This document shows positions 9,431-18,787 of a stretch of 64,000 nt of DNA, piece by piece. How positions within the stretch are numbered: position 1 is the stretch's first letter; the number at the start of each line of letters is the position of its first letter. The notes below the pieces were generated by a model that was not told the origin of the DNA, searched no databases, and saw only the letters and a program-made list of their open reading frames with translations. The translations under genes and the position numbers were made by a program. This DNA is from Bradyrhizobium yuanmingense (GTDB taxonomy: Bacteria > Pseudomonadota > Alphaproteobacteria > Rhizobiales > Xanthobacteraceae), in NCBI RefSeq assembly GCF_900094575.1, contig NZ_FMAE01000001.1, positions 558,001-622,000 of the forward strand. Direction: 5' to 3'.

Positions 9431-11430
9431 CAGACTGCTCCCGCCATGCTGACGAGGTTGCGCCGTTCCTCGATGTTGCTGCGGTCGATGCGGGCGACCT
9501 CCTCGGCCGGGATGACGTATTCGTCATGGTCGCGCCAGGCGAACACGACGAAGGTCGCCCAAGCGCCCAAGCCGCCCAGGATCACCATCCACCAGATGTG
9601 CCAGATCAGCGCGAATCCCATGATGGTGGCGAAGAAGGCACAGACGAATCCGGTCGGGGAATTCCGGGGCATCTCGATGTCCTGATAATCCGGCGTCTCA
9701 TGCGCGAGCGATTGCTGCCTCGCGCGCGCCTTCATATCCCAATAGGCGTCCTCGCCGCGCACATCGGGATTGAAGGCGAAGTTGAACACCGGCGGCGGCG
9801 ACGAGGTTGCCCATTCCAGCGAGCGCCCGTCCCAGGGATCGCCGGTGCGGTCGCGCAACGCCTCGCGATTGCGGATGCTGACGACGAGCTGCACGATCTG
9901 ACAGATCACCCCGATCGTCAGCACCGCCACGCCGACCGCCGCAACGATCATCCAGGGCCGCCAGGCCGCGACGTCGTAGTGCTGCATGCGCCGGGTCATG
10001 CCGAGCATGCCGGCAATGTAGAGCGGCATGAAGGTTATGAAGAAACCGATGAAGGTGAACCAGAACGCGGCCTTGCCCCAGCGTTCGTCGAGACGGAAGC
10101 CGAACGCCTTCGGGAACCAGTACTCGAAGCCGGCAAAAACGCCGAACAGCACGCCGCCGATGATCACGTTGTGGAAGTGCGCCACCAGGAACATGCTGTT
10201 GTGGAGGATGAAGTCGGCCGGCGGCACCGCGAGCAGCACGCCGGTCAGTCCGCCGATGAGGAACGTCACCATGAAGCCGACCGACCACAACATTGGTGTC
10301 GCAAAACGGATGCGGCCGCCATACATCGTGAACAGCCAATTGTAGATCTTCACGCCGGTCGGTATCGCAATGATCATGCTGGCGATGCCGAAGATGGCAT
10401 TGACGTTGGGACCTGCGCCCATCGTGAAGAAGTGGTGCAGCCAGACCATGAAGGAGACGACACAGATCGCCATGGTCGCGAGCACCATGGAGCGGTAGCC
10501 GAACAGCGCCTTGCCGGAGAAGGTCGAGACCACCTCGGAGAAGATGCCGAAGGCCGGCAGCACCAGGATGTAGACCTCGGGATGGCCCCAGGCCCAGATC
10601 AGGTTCATGAACATCATGACGTTGCCGCCGGCCTCGTTGGTGAAGAAGTGAAAGCCGAGATAGCGGTCAAGCAGCAGCATCGCGAGCGTCGCGGTGAGGA
10701 TCGGGAACGCCGCGACGATGAGGAGGTTCGAGGCCAGCGTGGTCCAGCAGAACATCGGCATGCGCAGGTAGTTCATGCCCTTGGTGCGCAGCTTCAGCAC
10801 GGTGGTGACCAGATTGATGCCGGCCACCAGCGTGCCGACGCCGGAGATCTGCAGCGACCATGCGTAATAGTCGACGCCGACGCCGGGCGAATAGGACAGT
10901 TCCGACAGCGGCGGAAAGGCGAGCCATCCGGTGCGCGCGAATTCGCCGACCACGAGCGAGATATTGACCAAGAGCGCGCCGGTCGCCGTCAGCCAGAAGC
11001 CGACCGAATTGAGCGTCGGGAAGGCGACGTCGCGCACGCCGAGCTGGAGCGGTACGATGAGGTTCATCAGCCCGATCACGAACGGCATCGCCACGAAGAA
11101 GATCATGATGGTGCCGTGCGCGGAGAATATCTGATTGTAGTGCTCCGGCGGCAGATAGCCCTGCGATTGATACGCCACAGCCTGCTGGATCCGCATCATG
11201 ATGGCGTCGCTGCCGCCGCGCAGCAGCATGACCGAGGCGAGCAGGATGTACATGACACCGATGCGCTTGTGGTCGACGCTGGTGATCCATTCGTGCCAGA
11301 GATAGGGCAGATGTCCCTTCACCACGACCCAGCCCAGCACGCCGAGGATCGCGACCAGCACCACCGCGCCGGCCACGAGCGGAATCGGCTGGTCGAGCGG
11401 GATGGCCGACCAATCGAGCTTACCGAGCAT
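9430..11430 (-). CDS. cyoB: cytochrome bo3 ubiquinol oxidase subunit I
   Basis: The 666-residue catalytic subunit of the haem-copper quinol oxidase, which reduces O2 to water and pumps protons. Visible are the first haem-ligand region [15 protein letters not shown], the [17 protein letters not shown] stretch with the CuB His and cross-linked Tyr, the WLHHFFTMG His pair, and [11 protein letters not shown] with the two haem ligands. The C-terminal extension after helix XII is typical of bo3 enzymes. GGAGG lies 5 bp before the ATG at 11430, which is better spaced than the ATG at 11433. The gene overlaps the end of cyoA by 11 bp. Haem O is needed, but its synthase gene cyoE is not in this window. 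Confidence 0.96.
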   Translation of the reverse strand: MLGKLDWSAIPLDQPIPLVAGAVVLVAILGVLGWVVVKGHLPYLWHEWITSVDHKRIGVMYILLASVMLLRGGSDAIMMRIQQAVAYQSQGYLPPEHYNQIFSAHGTIMIFFVAMPFVIGLMNLIVPLQLGVRDVAFPTLNSVGFWLTATGALLVNISLVVGEFARTGWLAFPPLSELSYSPGVGVDYYAWSLQISGVGTLVAGINLVTTVLKLRTKGMNYLRMPMFCWTTLASNLLIVAAFPILTATLAMLLLDRYLGFHFFTNEAGGNVMMFMNLIWAWGHPEVYILVLPAFGIFSEVVSTFSGKALFGYRSMVLATMAICVVSFMVWLHHFFTMGAGPNVNAIFGIASMIIAIPTGVKIYNWLFTMYGGRIRFATPMLWSVGFMVTFLIGGLTGVLLAVPPADFILHNSMFLVAHFHNVIIGGVLFGVFAGFEYWFPKAFGFRLDERWGKAAFWFTFIGFFITFMPLYIAGMLGMTRRMQHYDVAAWRPWMIVAAVGVAVLTIGVICQIVQLVVSIRNREALRDRTGDPWDGRSLEWATSSPPPVFNFAFNPDVRGEDAYWDMKARARQQSLAHETPDYQDIEMPRNSPTGFVCAFFATIMGFALIWHIWWMVILGGLGAWATFVVFAWRDHDEYVIPAEEVARIDRSNIEERRNLVSMAGAV

Positions 11431-12253
11431 CATGGCCTCCACTGTGCGATCGGCCTGCTTCGGACGCGAGGGCCGGCCCGGGCCCCGGCGGAATGTGCTG
11501 GGTCGCGATCAAATCGAACAGGCGCGGATCGTCGAGGCGGTAGACCGGCCTGCCCTTCTCAATGCCCTGCTGCATCAGCTTCTTGTAGCTGTCCTCGTTC
11601 AGCACCGCGTCCGTCTTCGCCGTATTCGCCACCCAGTCCGGGAAGGCGAGCGGCGAGATCACGTTGACGTCGAACATCATGTCCGGGAAACCGTCGCCGG
11701 AGAAATGCGCGGACAGGCCCTGAAGCTTGCCTTCGTTGTCGGCGCGCAGGTTCAGCTTCGTCACCATGCCGTTCATGGTGTAGATCATGCTGCCGAGCTG
11801 CGGGATGAAGAACGTGTTCATCACGCTCGATGACGTCAGCTGGAAATTCAGCTCGGCGCCGGCCGGCACCGTCAGCGTGTTGACGGTGGCGATGCGCTGG
11901 TCCGGATAGATGAACAGCCATTTCCAGTCGAGCGAGACCGCCTGGATCCGCACTGGGCTGCCGGTGCCCGGCACGGGCGCGGCGGGATCGAGCTGGTGCG
12001 AGCCGATCCAGGCGACGCCGCCGAGCAGGATCACGGTGAGCGCCGGAATCGACCACACCACCATCTCGACGCGGCCGGAATAGACGAACTCCGGCTGGTA
12101 GCGTGCTCTCGGATTCGAGGCGCGAAACCAGAACGCGAAAGCCAGAATCGCGAAAATGGTCGGCACCACGATCACGAGCATGATGAAGACCGAATCGACC
12201 AAAATAGTTCTATTGGCCGCAGCCACGGGCCCTTGCGGATCGAGCAGATTCAT
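11420..12253 (-). CDS. cyoA: cytochrome bo3 ubiquinol oxidase subunit II
   Basis: A 277-residue protein: two N-terminal membrane helices (about residues 18-42 and 66-84), then a cupredoxin-like periplasmic domain. [13 protein letters not shown] and [14 protein letters not shown] are CyoA signatures; the CuA cysteine pair is absent, as expected for a quinol rather than cytochrome c oxidase. Most CyoA proteins begin with a lipoprotein signal ending in Cys just before a ...LLDPKG-like sequence. Here the protein starts directly at MNLLDPQGP and an in-frame stop (TAG) lies about 40 bp upstream, so there is no lipobox. First gene of the operon. Confidence 0.94.
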   Translation of the reverse strand: MNLLDPQGPVAAANRTILVDSVFIMLVIVVPTIFAILAFAFWFRASNPRARYQPEFVYSGRVEMVVWSIPALTVILLGGVAWIGSHQLDPAAPVPGTGSPVRIQAVSLDWKWLFIYPDQRIATVNTLTVPAGAELNFQLTSSSVMNTFFIPQLGSMIYTMNGMVTKLNLRADNEGKLQGLSAHFSGDGFPDMMFDVNVISPLAFPDWVANTAKTDAVLNEDSYKKLMQQGIEKGRPVYRLDDPRLFDLIATQHIPPGPGPALASEAGRSHSGGHDAR

Positions 12254-12399
12254 CGGCAAGCCACTGGTGGTTGGGACGCCCCGAGACTGAGCCTAGCGCG
12301 GGAAAGGCTCCGCGACAAACGCTGCGAGGCCGGAACGGTTCCTGGACCGCAACGTCCAGCCATGCGCGATGGACCGGCTGCCACATGCAATTCCGTGCG

Positions 12400-12412
12400 A
12401 TGTCAATGACAT
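12400..12412. promoter_or_regulatory. odd palindrome in the cyoA/SDR divergent promoter region
   Basis: ATGTCA-A-TGACAT is a perfect 13-bp palindrome in the 243-bp region between divergent cyoA and the SDR gene. It may be an operator for either gene. It is short enough to occur by chance in the window as a whole; its position is the main argument. Confidence 0.25.
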
Positions 12413-12496
12413 GAACGCGGAAAGCGCGCTCTTCTCTCCCAGGAGCGCGATTGCTAGTCTGCACGAAAATAATGACAAGGACGGGAGTGAACCGAG

Positions 12497-13297
12497 ATGC
12501 GCTTGAAGGACAAGGTCGCGATCGTCGTCGGAGCCGGGCAAAGCCCCGGCGAAGGCATGGGCAACGGCCGCGCCACCGCGCTCACCTTCGCGCGCGAGGG
12601 CGCCAAGGTCTTGTGTGTCGACCACCATCTGGAATCGGCGCAGGAGACGGTCACGATGATCACCGCGAAAGGCGGCACGGCGGCGGCCTTCAAGGCGGAC
12701 GTGACCAAGGCTGCGGACATCAAGGCGATGGTTGCGGACGCGCAATCGCGCTGGGAACGTATCGACGTGCTGCACAACAATGTCGGCGTCAGCCTCGCTG
12801 GTGGCGATGCCGAGCTGCTGCAAATAACCGAGGAGGCATTCGATCGCATCGTCGCCATCAATCTGAAGAGCTGCATCCTCGCCGCGAAGGAAGTGATCCC
12901 GATCATGCGCGCGCAGAGAAGCGGCGCCATCATCAACATCTCGTCGATGGCCGCGATCACCACCTATCCTTACGTCGCCTACAAGGCGACGAAGTCGGCG
13001 ATGATCGCCTTCACCGAACAGCTCGCCTACCAGAACGCCGAATACGGCATCCGCGCCAACGTCATCCTGCCCGGCCTGATGAACACGCCGATGGCCGTCG
13101 ACACCCGCGCCCGCGAATGGCACAAGACCCGCGCCGAGGTCGAAGCCGAACGCGACAGCAAGGTGCCGCTGCGCAGAAAGATGGGTACGGGCTGGGACGT
13201 CGCCAACGCCGCGCTGTTCCTGGCGAGCGACGAGGCGAATTTCATCACGGGCGTGACGCTGCCGGTGGATGGCGGTGCGAGCGTGAGGCGAGGATGA
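12497..13297 (+). CDS. SDR-family NAD(P)-dependent oxidoreductase
   Basis: A 266-residue classical short-chain dehydrogenase. The cofactor motif is spread out (GAGQSPGEGMGNG, residues 13-25) instead of the compact TGxxxGxG, with an insertion typical of some SDR subfamilies. NNVG replaces NNAG at residues 95-98, and the catalytic Ser, Tyr and Lys are in NISSMAAIT and AYKATKSAM. A C-terminal FITGVTLPVDGG is the usual SDR ending. The substrate is unknown. It is divergent from cyoA, and its 3' end is followed by a palindromic repeat. GGGAG lies about 9 bases before the ATG. Confidence 0.88.
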   Translation: MRLKDKVAIVVGAGQSPGEGMGNGRATALTFAREGAKVLCVDHHLESAQETVTMITAKGGTAAAFKADVTKAADIKAMVADAQSRWERIDVLHNNVGVSLAGGDAELLQITEEAFDRIVAINLKSCILAAKEVIPIMRAQRSGAIINISSMAAITTYPYVAYKATKSAMIAFTEQLAYQNAEYGIRANVILPGLMNTPMAVDTRAREWHKTRAEVEAERDSKVPLRRKMGTGWDVANAALFLASDEANFITGVTLPVDGGASVRRG

Positions 13298-13309
13298 GGT
13301 GCTCTTCTT

Positions 13310-13449
13310 CCTTCTCCCCTTGTGGGAGAAGGTGGCGCAAAGCGCCGGATGAGGGGTTCTCTCTACACCTGAGACTGCTCGTGACGATAGATACCCCTCA
13401 CCCGGCTTCGCGTTCGCGAAGCCACCCTCTCCCACAAGGGGAGAGGGTG
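13310..13449. repeat. 140-bp palindromic intergenic repeat
   Basis: The left arm CCTTCTCCCCTTGTGGGAGA... (13310-13357) and the right arm ...CCACAAGGGGAGAGGGTG (13392-13449) are near-complete inverted copies, each with internal complementarity. It sits between convergent genes. Dispersed palindromes containing this type of CTCCCCTTGTGGGAG core are common in Bradyrhizobium and Rhodopseudomonas genomes (general knowledge, not checked here). Confidence 0.85.
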
Positions 13450-13454
13450 CAGCG

Positions 13455-14795
13455 TCACCGCGGCGCGCTTGTCACCCGCCAGATCGTGCCGTTGCCATCT
13501 TCCGAGATCAGCAGCGATCCATCCTTCGCCACCGCCACTCCCACCGGCCTGCCCCACACTTCCGTATCGTTCACGACGAACCCCGTCACGAAATCCTCGT
13601 ACTCGCCGGTCGGCTTGCCGTCCTTCATGCGGATGCGGATCACCTTGTAGCCGGTGCGTTTCGACCTATTCCAGGAGCCGTGCTGGGCGGCGAAGGCGTC
13701 GCCCTGGTATTCGGGCGGAAACTGCGCGCCCTGGTAGAAGGTCATGCCGAGTGAGGCCGAGTGCGGCTGGATCAGCACATCGGGCACCGTCACCTTGTCC
13801 TTGAGATCCGGCCGCGCGCCGGCATGGCGCGGGTCTTCATTGCCACCGATATAGAACCACGGCCAGCCGTAGAACGCGCCTTCCTTCACGCTCGTGACGT
13901 AATCGGGCACGAGGTCGTCGCCGAGACCGTCGCGCTCATTGGTCGAGCACCAGGGCAGACCGGTCTGCGGCTGGATCGCGAGGCCGACGCAGTTGCGGAT
14001 ACCGGTGGCATGGATCTTTCGCTCCCTGCCGTCAGGGTTGAAGGCCAGCACCGCGCCGCGCTCGAGCTCGCTGGCCCATGTGGCGCCGAGCGGCTGCGTC
14101 TTCGCCCACGCCTCCATCCCGCCGGGCGGCGTGCCCATGCCTTCGGCGACGTTGCTGAGCGAACCCACCGACACCAGCATACGCTTGTTGTCGGGCGTGA
14201 AGACGATATCGCGGGTGGAATGGCCCCCATCCGGCAGGCTTGCGACAACCGTCTCCGCTTTGCCGCGCGCCTTCACATCGCCGGCCTTGTAGGGAAAGCG
14301 AACGACGCTGTCGGTGTTGGCGACATAGACCCATTGCGGATTGTCGCCGTTCGGAAAGAAAGCGATGCCGAACGGCTGCCGCAGGCCGCTGGCGAAGATC
14401 TCGTTGGTCGCGACCTTGCCGCCCTCGCCCGCGCGCAGCACCCGAACGGTGCCGGCGCGTGTTTCCGCGACGAACACATCGCCATTCGGCGCCGCGCGGA
14501 TGATGCGCGGCGCACGCAGGCCTTCGGCGAACAGCTCGATCTTGAAGCCGGCCGGCACCTGGAGCTGGGCTTCCGGCGGACGCGGCACCACGCGCGACGA
14601 GCTCGCAACCGATCGCGTGGCGCCGGGCCTGACCAGATCCTGCGGCCGGATCAGCCTGACCGTGCCGGGCTTGTCGGCGCGCCAATCGCCATAGGCGTCC
14701 TTGCCCTGCAACACGGGCTCGGCGTGTGCGCCGGCCGCCGCAGCAGCAGCCAGCAGCGCTGCGAGCATCGCCACGAACGTTATCCTGTCGCTCAA
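13455..14795 (-). CDS. exported PQQ-type sugar (sorbosone) dehydrogenase
   Basis: A 446-residue beta-propeller quinoprotein of the soluble glucose/sorbosone dehydrogenase superfamily. It begins with a signal peptide (ITFVAMLAALLAAAAAAGAHA). VPAGFKIELFAEGLRAPRII opens the propeller, ATGIRNCVGLAIQP carries a central family motif with the catalytic-type basic residues, and GRPVGVAVAKDGSLLISEDG closes the last blade. I chose the TTG at 14795 because GGAGG sits eight bases before it and it leaves a complete signal peptide; an ATG 27 bases downstream or an ATG upstream at 14831 are alternatives. Periplasmic oxidation of an aldose-like substrate is likely. Confidence 0.82.
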   Translation of the reverse strand: MSDRITFVAMLAALLAAAAAAGAHAEPVLQGKDAYGDWRADKPGTVRLIRPQDLVRPGATRSVASSSRVVPRPPEAQLQVPAGFKIELFAEGLRAPRIIRAAPNGDVFVAETRAGTVRVLRAGEGGKVATNEIFASGLRQPFGIAFFPNGDNPQWVYVANTDSVVRFPYKAGDVKARGKAETVVASLPDGGHSTRDIVFTPDNKRMLVSVGSLSNVAEGMGTPPGGMEAWAKTQPLGATWASELERGAVLAFNPDGRERKIHATGIRNCVGLAIQPQTGLPWCSTNERDGLGDDLVPDYVTSVKEGAFYGWPWFYIGGNEDPRHAGARPDLKDKVTVPDVLIQPHSASLGMTFYQGAQFPPEYQGDAFAAQHGSWNRSKRTGYKVIRIRMKDGKPTGEYEDFVTGFVVNDTEVWGRPVGVAVAKDGSLLISEDGNGTIWRVTSAPR

Positions 14796-15031
14796 TTCGT
14801 CGTCCTCCGCCTTGGGCGTGTCGTGCGTCAACGCCGATCACCCGCAAAAGGTCTCTCGGCGAGTTTGGCGCCTGCCGAATCCCACGTCAGTTCATGCCCG
14901 CACGATGTGCATCAGCCGCAGTCCATCATACTGGAAAATGCGGTTGAACGGTGCGACACATTGTGAGGGCGGCGATCGCCGGTTACGGTCATGGAGGCTG
15001 CGGCATCCAGGTCGCGCCGGATGAGGAGATC
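14796..15031. other. 236-bp divergent promoter region
   Basis: It lies between the divergent sugar dehydrogenase and puuD genes. No strong palindrome was noticed. It presumably holds both promoters. Confidence 0.4.
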
Positions 15032-16222
15032 ATGTGGGGATCCGTCATATCAGAATGGGCGAGCCTGCTGCTGCGCTGGCTGCACGTGGTGGCCGCAATC
15101 GCCTGGATCGGCAGTTCCTTCTATTTCATCGCCCTCGATCTCAGCCTGAAGCCGAAGGCCGACCTGCCGGGCGGCGTGCAGGGCGAGGCCTGGCAGGTCC
15201 ATGGCGGCGGCTTCTACAGGATCATGAAGTACCTGGTCGCGCCCAGCCAGATGCCGGACGAGCTGACCTGGTTCAAATGGGAGGCCTACACCACCTGGCT
15301 GTCCGGCTTCGCGCTGATGGTGGTGGTGTATTATCTCGAGGCCGACCTGTTCCTGGTCGACAAGTCGATCCTCGACCTCACATCATTCCAGGCCGGACTG
15401 TTCAGCTTCTGCAGCCTGGCGCTGGCGTGGCTGCTCTATGAGGCCGCCTGCCGCACCGGGCTCGCCCAGCGCGAACTGCCCTTCGCCATCGGCGGCTATC
15501 TGTTCCTGGTCGCACTCACTTACGCCTTCACCCATGTGCTGAGCGGACGCGGCGCCTTCAACCAGATCGGCGCGATCATCGGCACCATCATGGTGGCCAA
15601 CGTCTTCACGCTGATCATCCCGAACCAGAAGAAGATCGTGGCCAGCCTGATCGCCGGACAGGCGCCTGACCCCAAGCTCGGCAAGGCCAGCAAGGAACGC
15701 TCGGTCCACAACAATTACCTGACGCTTCCCGTCGTCGTGCTGATGATCAGCAACCACTATCCCCTGCTCTACGCCACGCGCTTCAACTGGATCATCGTCG
15801 CGATCGTCCTGGCGCTCGGGCCGGTGATCCGCCACTTCTTCAACGAGCGTCATGCCGGGCGCCAATCGCCCTGGTGGGTGTGGGGCGTGGCCGCGGCCGG
15901 CGTGATTGCGATTCTCCTCCTCTCCGCCGCCGGACCGCGCGAGGTGAAGACGGGCGCATTGTCGGCGCCGGTCACGGCCGCCAATGTCGAGGAGATCGTG
16001 ATGTCCCGCTGCAGCATGTGCCACGCGGCCGAGCCGGTCTGGGCCGGCATCGTCACCGCACCGAAGGGCATTGTGCTCGACACGCCCGAGCACATCCATC
16101 GCAACATTCGCCTGATCGGGCGGGTTGCAGCCTGGTCCAATTCCATGCCGCCCGGCAACATCACCGAGATGACCGGCGAGGAGCGCGCCGTCCTCGCGGC
16201 TTACCTCGAGCAGGCGCGCTGA
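15032..16222 (+). CDS. puuD: urate hydroxylase PuuD with C-terminal cytochrome c domain
   Basis: A 396-residue membrane protein. The N-terminal two-thirds is the PuuD integral membrane domain with about eight helices: it opens LLLRWLHVVAAIAWIGSSFY, and has conserved His and Trp residues. A cytochrome c domain follows, with CSMCH near residues 326-330 and a likely axial Met in SNSMPPGN. PuuD oxidises urate to 5-hydroxyisourate, passing electrons to the respiratory chain rather than producing H2O2. GAGGAG immediately precedes the ATG at 15032. No other purine-catabolism gene is adjacent, which is unusual because puuD often lies near hiuH, allantoinase or xanthine dehydrogenase genes. Confidence 0.88.
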   Translation: MWGSVISEWASLLLRWLHVVAAIAWIGSSFYFIALDLSLKPKADLPGGVQGEAWQVHGGGFYRIMKYLVAPSQMPDELTWFKWEAYTTWLSGFALMVVVYYLEADLFLVDKSILDLTSFQAGLFSFCSLALAWLLYEAACRTGLAQRELPFAIGGYLFLVALTYAFTHVLSGRGAFNQIGAIIGTIMVANVFTLIIPNQKKIVASLIAGQAPDPKLGKASKERSVHNNYLTLPVVVLMISNHYPLLYATRFNWIIVAIVLALGPVIRHFFNERHAGRQSPWWVWGVAAAGVIAILLLSAAGPREVKTGALSAPVTAANVEEIVMSRCSMCHAAEPVWAGIVTAPKGIVLDTPEHIHRNIRLIGRVAAWSNSMPPGNITEMTGEERAVLAAYLEQAR

Positions 16223-16365
16223 AGCGCGTCGGAGGATGCATCGCGCGGAATGAAATTCCGCATCTCTCGCCGAACTGAAAATGACTTGACGGCCCATCCG
16301 GCGTAGACATGGCCGACAGCCGCCGGCGCGGCGCAAAATCAGCTTGCAATCGGGGAATAGCAACA

Positions 16366-17223
16366 GTGGCCCTCAAGAACGTCATCGGTATCGACCACGC
16401 CGTCGTCATGGTGAAGGACCTCGACAAGGCCGCCGAGAACTACAGACAACTCGGCTTCACGGTCTCGCCGCGCGGCACCCACAGCGCGCATATGGGCACC
16501 GGCAATTACACCATCATGTTCGACCCCGACTACATGGAGCTGCTCGGCGTGCTCGTGGCAACCGAGCACAATGCGCCGGCCCGCGCCTTCGTCGAGCGGC
16601 ATGGCGAAGGCATCGAGCGCATCGCTTTCACCGCAGTCGATAGCGCTGCCGGCGCCGAGGAGATCCGTGCACGGGGCCTGGAGCCGATCGGCCCGACCGA
16701 TTTCGAACGCCCCGTCACGCTGCCAGACGGCACGATCTCGGCGGCGAAATTCCGCACGTTCATGTGGCCGACGGCTGAAGCGCCGGGCGGCGTGCGCATC
16801 TTCGCCTGCCAGCACAAGACCCGCGAGACCGTGTGGATCCCCGAGCTGATGACCCACGCCAATGCGGCCAAGCGGATCAAGCAGACGCTGATCGCAACGC
16901 CAGAGCCCGCCAAGGAGGCCGCGCATCTCGCCCGCCTGATCGACCGCGAGGCGAAGGCCGACGCGGACGGCGCCGTCATCGTGCCTTCCGGCGGCGATCG
17001 CGCCGACTTCGTCTATTTGACGCTGGACCAACTCGCCAAGCGCTATCCCGGCGTGTCGCTGAATGGCCTCTCAGAGCGCGGTGGCGCCGCGCTGGTGCTG
17101 GTCAGCGGTGATCTCGCGGCGACCGAGAAGGCGTTGGGGCCAGCCGCGGTGCGGAGCGGAGCTGCGATCTGCGTGCCGCCGGCCAAGGCCAACGGCACCC
17201 TGCTCGCCTTCATTGCCGGCTGA
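16366..17223 (+). CDS. VOC-superfamily protein (glyoxalase-like domain)
   Basis: A 285-residue protein beginning VIGIDHAVVMVKDLDKAAENY, a typical beta-strand plus helix of the vicinal-oxygen-chelate fold. His in IDHAV and a Glu in MELLGV are likely metal ligands of the first half. The second half repeats the fold more weakly. Glyoxalase-like enzymes of this type act on small molecules, and the substrate cannot be inferred. The GTG at 16366 was chosen because GGGGA lies about 8 bases upstream and homologous proteins begin close to this point; an ATG at 16309 in frame is the alternative. Confidence 0.75.
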   Translation: MALKNVIGIDHAVVMVKDLDKAAENYRQLGFTVSPRGTHSAHMGTGNYTIMFDPDYMELLGVLVATEHNAPARAFVERHGEGIERIAFTAVDSAAGAEEIRARGLEPIGPTDFERPVTLPDGTISAAKFRTFMWPTAEAPGGVRIFACQHKTRETVWIPELMTHANAAKRIKQTLIATPEPAKEAAHLARLIDREAKADADGAVIVPSGGDRADFVYLTLDQLAKRYPGVSLNGLSERGGAALVLVSGDLAATEKALGPAAVRSGAAICVPPAKANGTLLAFIAG

Positions 17224-17299
17224 TTTGAGCCAATTCTTTAACGGGCGTTTACCCGGCGGCTGTAGACTTCCCGGCCATCAAGCCACCGGGGCCAAACGC

Positions 17300-17575
17300 A
17301 TGTTCAAAGAGGGATCGCCGATCGCCTATGACGCGCCGGCCGAGCTGAAGAAATGGCCGTCGCTGAAGGGCGAGCGGCAGAAGGATCGCGGGCCGCCCTA
17401 TCTCGTCTACAACGGCACGCTCGCCGAATGCGTCCGCGAGCTCATGGGCAAGCCGATCAAGGGCATCTCGCTCTACGACATCATGACGACGCCGCAGGCC
17501 GCCTTCGATCAAAACGTGCTGTCGCCCGGCGACGCCGCGGAGATCGCGATGCGCAAGGATTTTCCGAAGGACTAG
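17300..17575 (+). CDS. conserved hypothetical small protein
   Basis: A 91-residue protein (MFKEGSPIAYDAPAELKKWP...) of no recognised function, soluble, with no membrane segment or cysteine pair. The composition and codon use look coding, with GC at third positions. It begins 76 bp after the VOC gene on the same strand and may be co-transcribed. Its stop TAG overlaps the stop of the convergent L,D-transpeptidase gene through the palindrome CTAG. Confidence 0.65.
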   Translation: MFKEGSPIAYDAPAELKKWPSLKGERQKDRGPPYLVYNGTLAECVRELMGKPIKGISLYDIMTTPQAAFDQNVLSPGDAAEIAMRKDFPKD

Positions 17576-18609
17576 TTCGCGGCACGCTTCGCAGCGGGCG
17601 TGCCCTGCCGCTTCGATGAGGATTCCGTCGGCGCATCGAGGAAGACGACGGGCATGCCGCGCTTCACGTTCTCGCCGAGCACACGCGCGTCCCAATTGGT
17701 GAGCCGAACGCAGCCGTGCGACGCCGACTTGCTGACCTTGTCGGGCTCTGCCGTTCCGTGGATGCCGTAGCCCTGCGCCGACAGGCCGATCCAGTATGCG
17801 CCCACCGGATTGTTCGGACCCGGCTTGATATCGAACGGTCTCTTGGACTTGACGCTCTTGAACTTGTAGTCGGGATTGTAGCGGTAGGTCGGCAGCTCGT
17901 GGCCGGCGGTGACCTTCAGCGTTCCCGTTGGCGTCGGGCGATCCGGACTGCCGACTGACGCCGGATAGAACGCCAGCAGAGCGCCGCTTGCGTCGAACGC
18001 TTTCAAGGTCCCGTTGGTCTTATCGACTTCGAGCCGGGCAATGCGCGGCAGCTCGCGCCGCGCCGGAACATTGGCAACCACGATCGTCTCTCCGGCCTTG
18101 TCGAACGCCTTGCCCGGATTGAGCGCCTTGAGCAGATCCGCGCTCATGTGGAATTTCTCGGCAAGTCCTTCGAGCGGGCTGGTGTAGCTCAGCGCGTCCA
18201 GCGACTTCATGTCATCGAGCTTGGCCGGCAGCTTCTTTAAGAACGGTCCCTTCACGTCGGCGTCGGTGATCTTGTAGTCGACGAGGATCGGGCCCTCGCT
18301 CGCCGCGGTCAGCTTGTCCCAGAGCTCCGGCGCCACAACCTTGTCGGATGCGATGCCGTTCTGCTCCGCGAACGCCTTGAGCGCCTTCTGCGCGTTCTCG
18401 CCGAGCTTGCCGTCAATCTCGCCGGGCGAATAATGCGCGCGATCGAGCAGCACCTGAAGCTTCACCACGGCTGCATTCAGCTTGTCGGTGGCCGGTGGCT
18501 TCGCAGGACGCGCAGCGTCATTCACCGCAGCAGGCTCGAGATTGCCTGCGAGCGCCGGAGCGACGAGCCACAGCGACATCACCGCGCCTAGTATCCATCG
18601 CATCGTCAT
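17572..18609 (-). CDS. L,D-transpeptidase (YkuD family) with peptidoglycan-binding N-terminus
   Basis: A 345-residue exported enzyme forming 3-3 crosslinks or attaching proteins to peptidoglycan. It has a signal peptide (WILGAVMSLWLVAPALAG), a peptidoglycan-binding-like segment (residues about 45-90, YSPGEIDGKLGENAQKALKAF), a LysM-like region (LAEKFHMSADLLKALNPGKAF), and the YkuD domain. The catalytic HGTAEP and SHGCVRLTNWDA motifs with the nucleophile Cys are intact. The ATG at 18609 has GGGA six bases upstream. It converges on the small hypothetical gene with a 4-bp overlap. Confidence 0.92.
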   Translation of the reverse strand: MTMRWILGAVMSLWLVAPALAGNLEPAAVNDAARPAKPPATDKLNAAVVKLQVLLDRAHYSPGEIDGKLGENAQKALKAFAEQNGIASDKVVAPELWDKLTAASEGPILVDYKITDADVKGPFLKKLPAKLDDMKSLDALSYTSPLEGLAEKFHMSADLLKALNPGKAFDKAGETIVVANVPARRELPRIARLEVDKTNGTLKAFDASGALLAFYPASVGSPDRPTPTGTLKVTAGHELPTYRYNPDYKFKSVKSKRPFDIKPGPNNPVGAYWIGLSAQGYGIHGTAEPDKVSKSASHGCVRLTNWDARVLGENVKRGMPVVFLDAPTESSSKRQGTPAAKRAAN

Positions 18610-18787
18610 CGCGCATCCCACTCGCAAACGGCCCGCAAAAACCGCAGATGGTTTCGCTTCGGGAACACCGTAGTAACACCGAAGGAACCGACGAGATCGC
18701 AGCTTTGCCGCAATCGGACGGTTAAGAACTTCCTATCGCCGGCGCATCGCTGGCCGTTCATCCCACAGTTCGAGGTTCTCCCAGCAA

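Noticed and set aside
9526..11667. Very long open frame (713 codons) on the plus strand opposite cyoB
   Set aside because: It is antisense to a clear cyoB, full of His, Asp, Glu and Arg as expected of the mirror frame in high-GC DNA, and has no recognisable domain.
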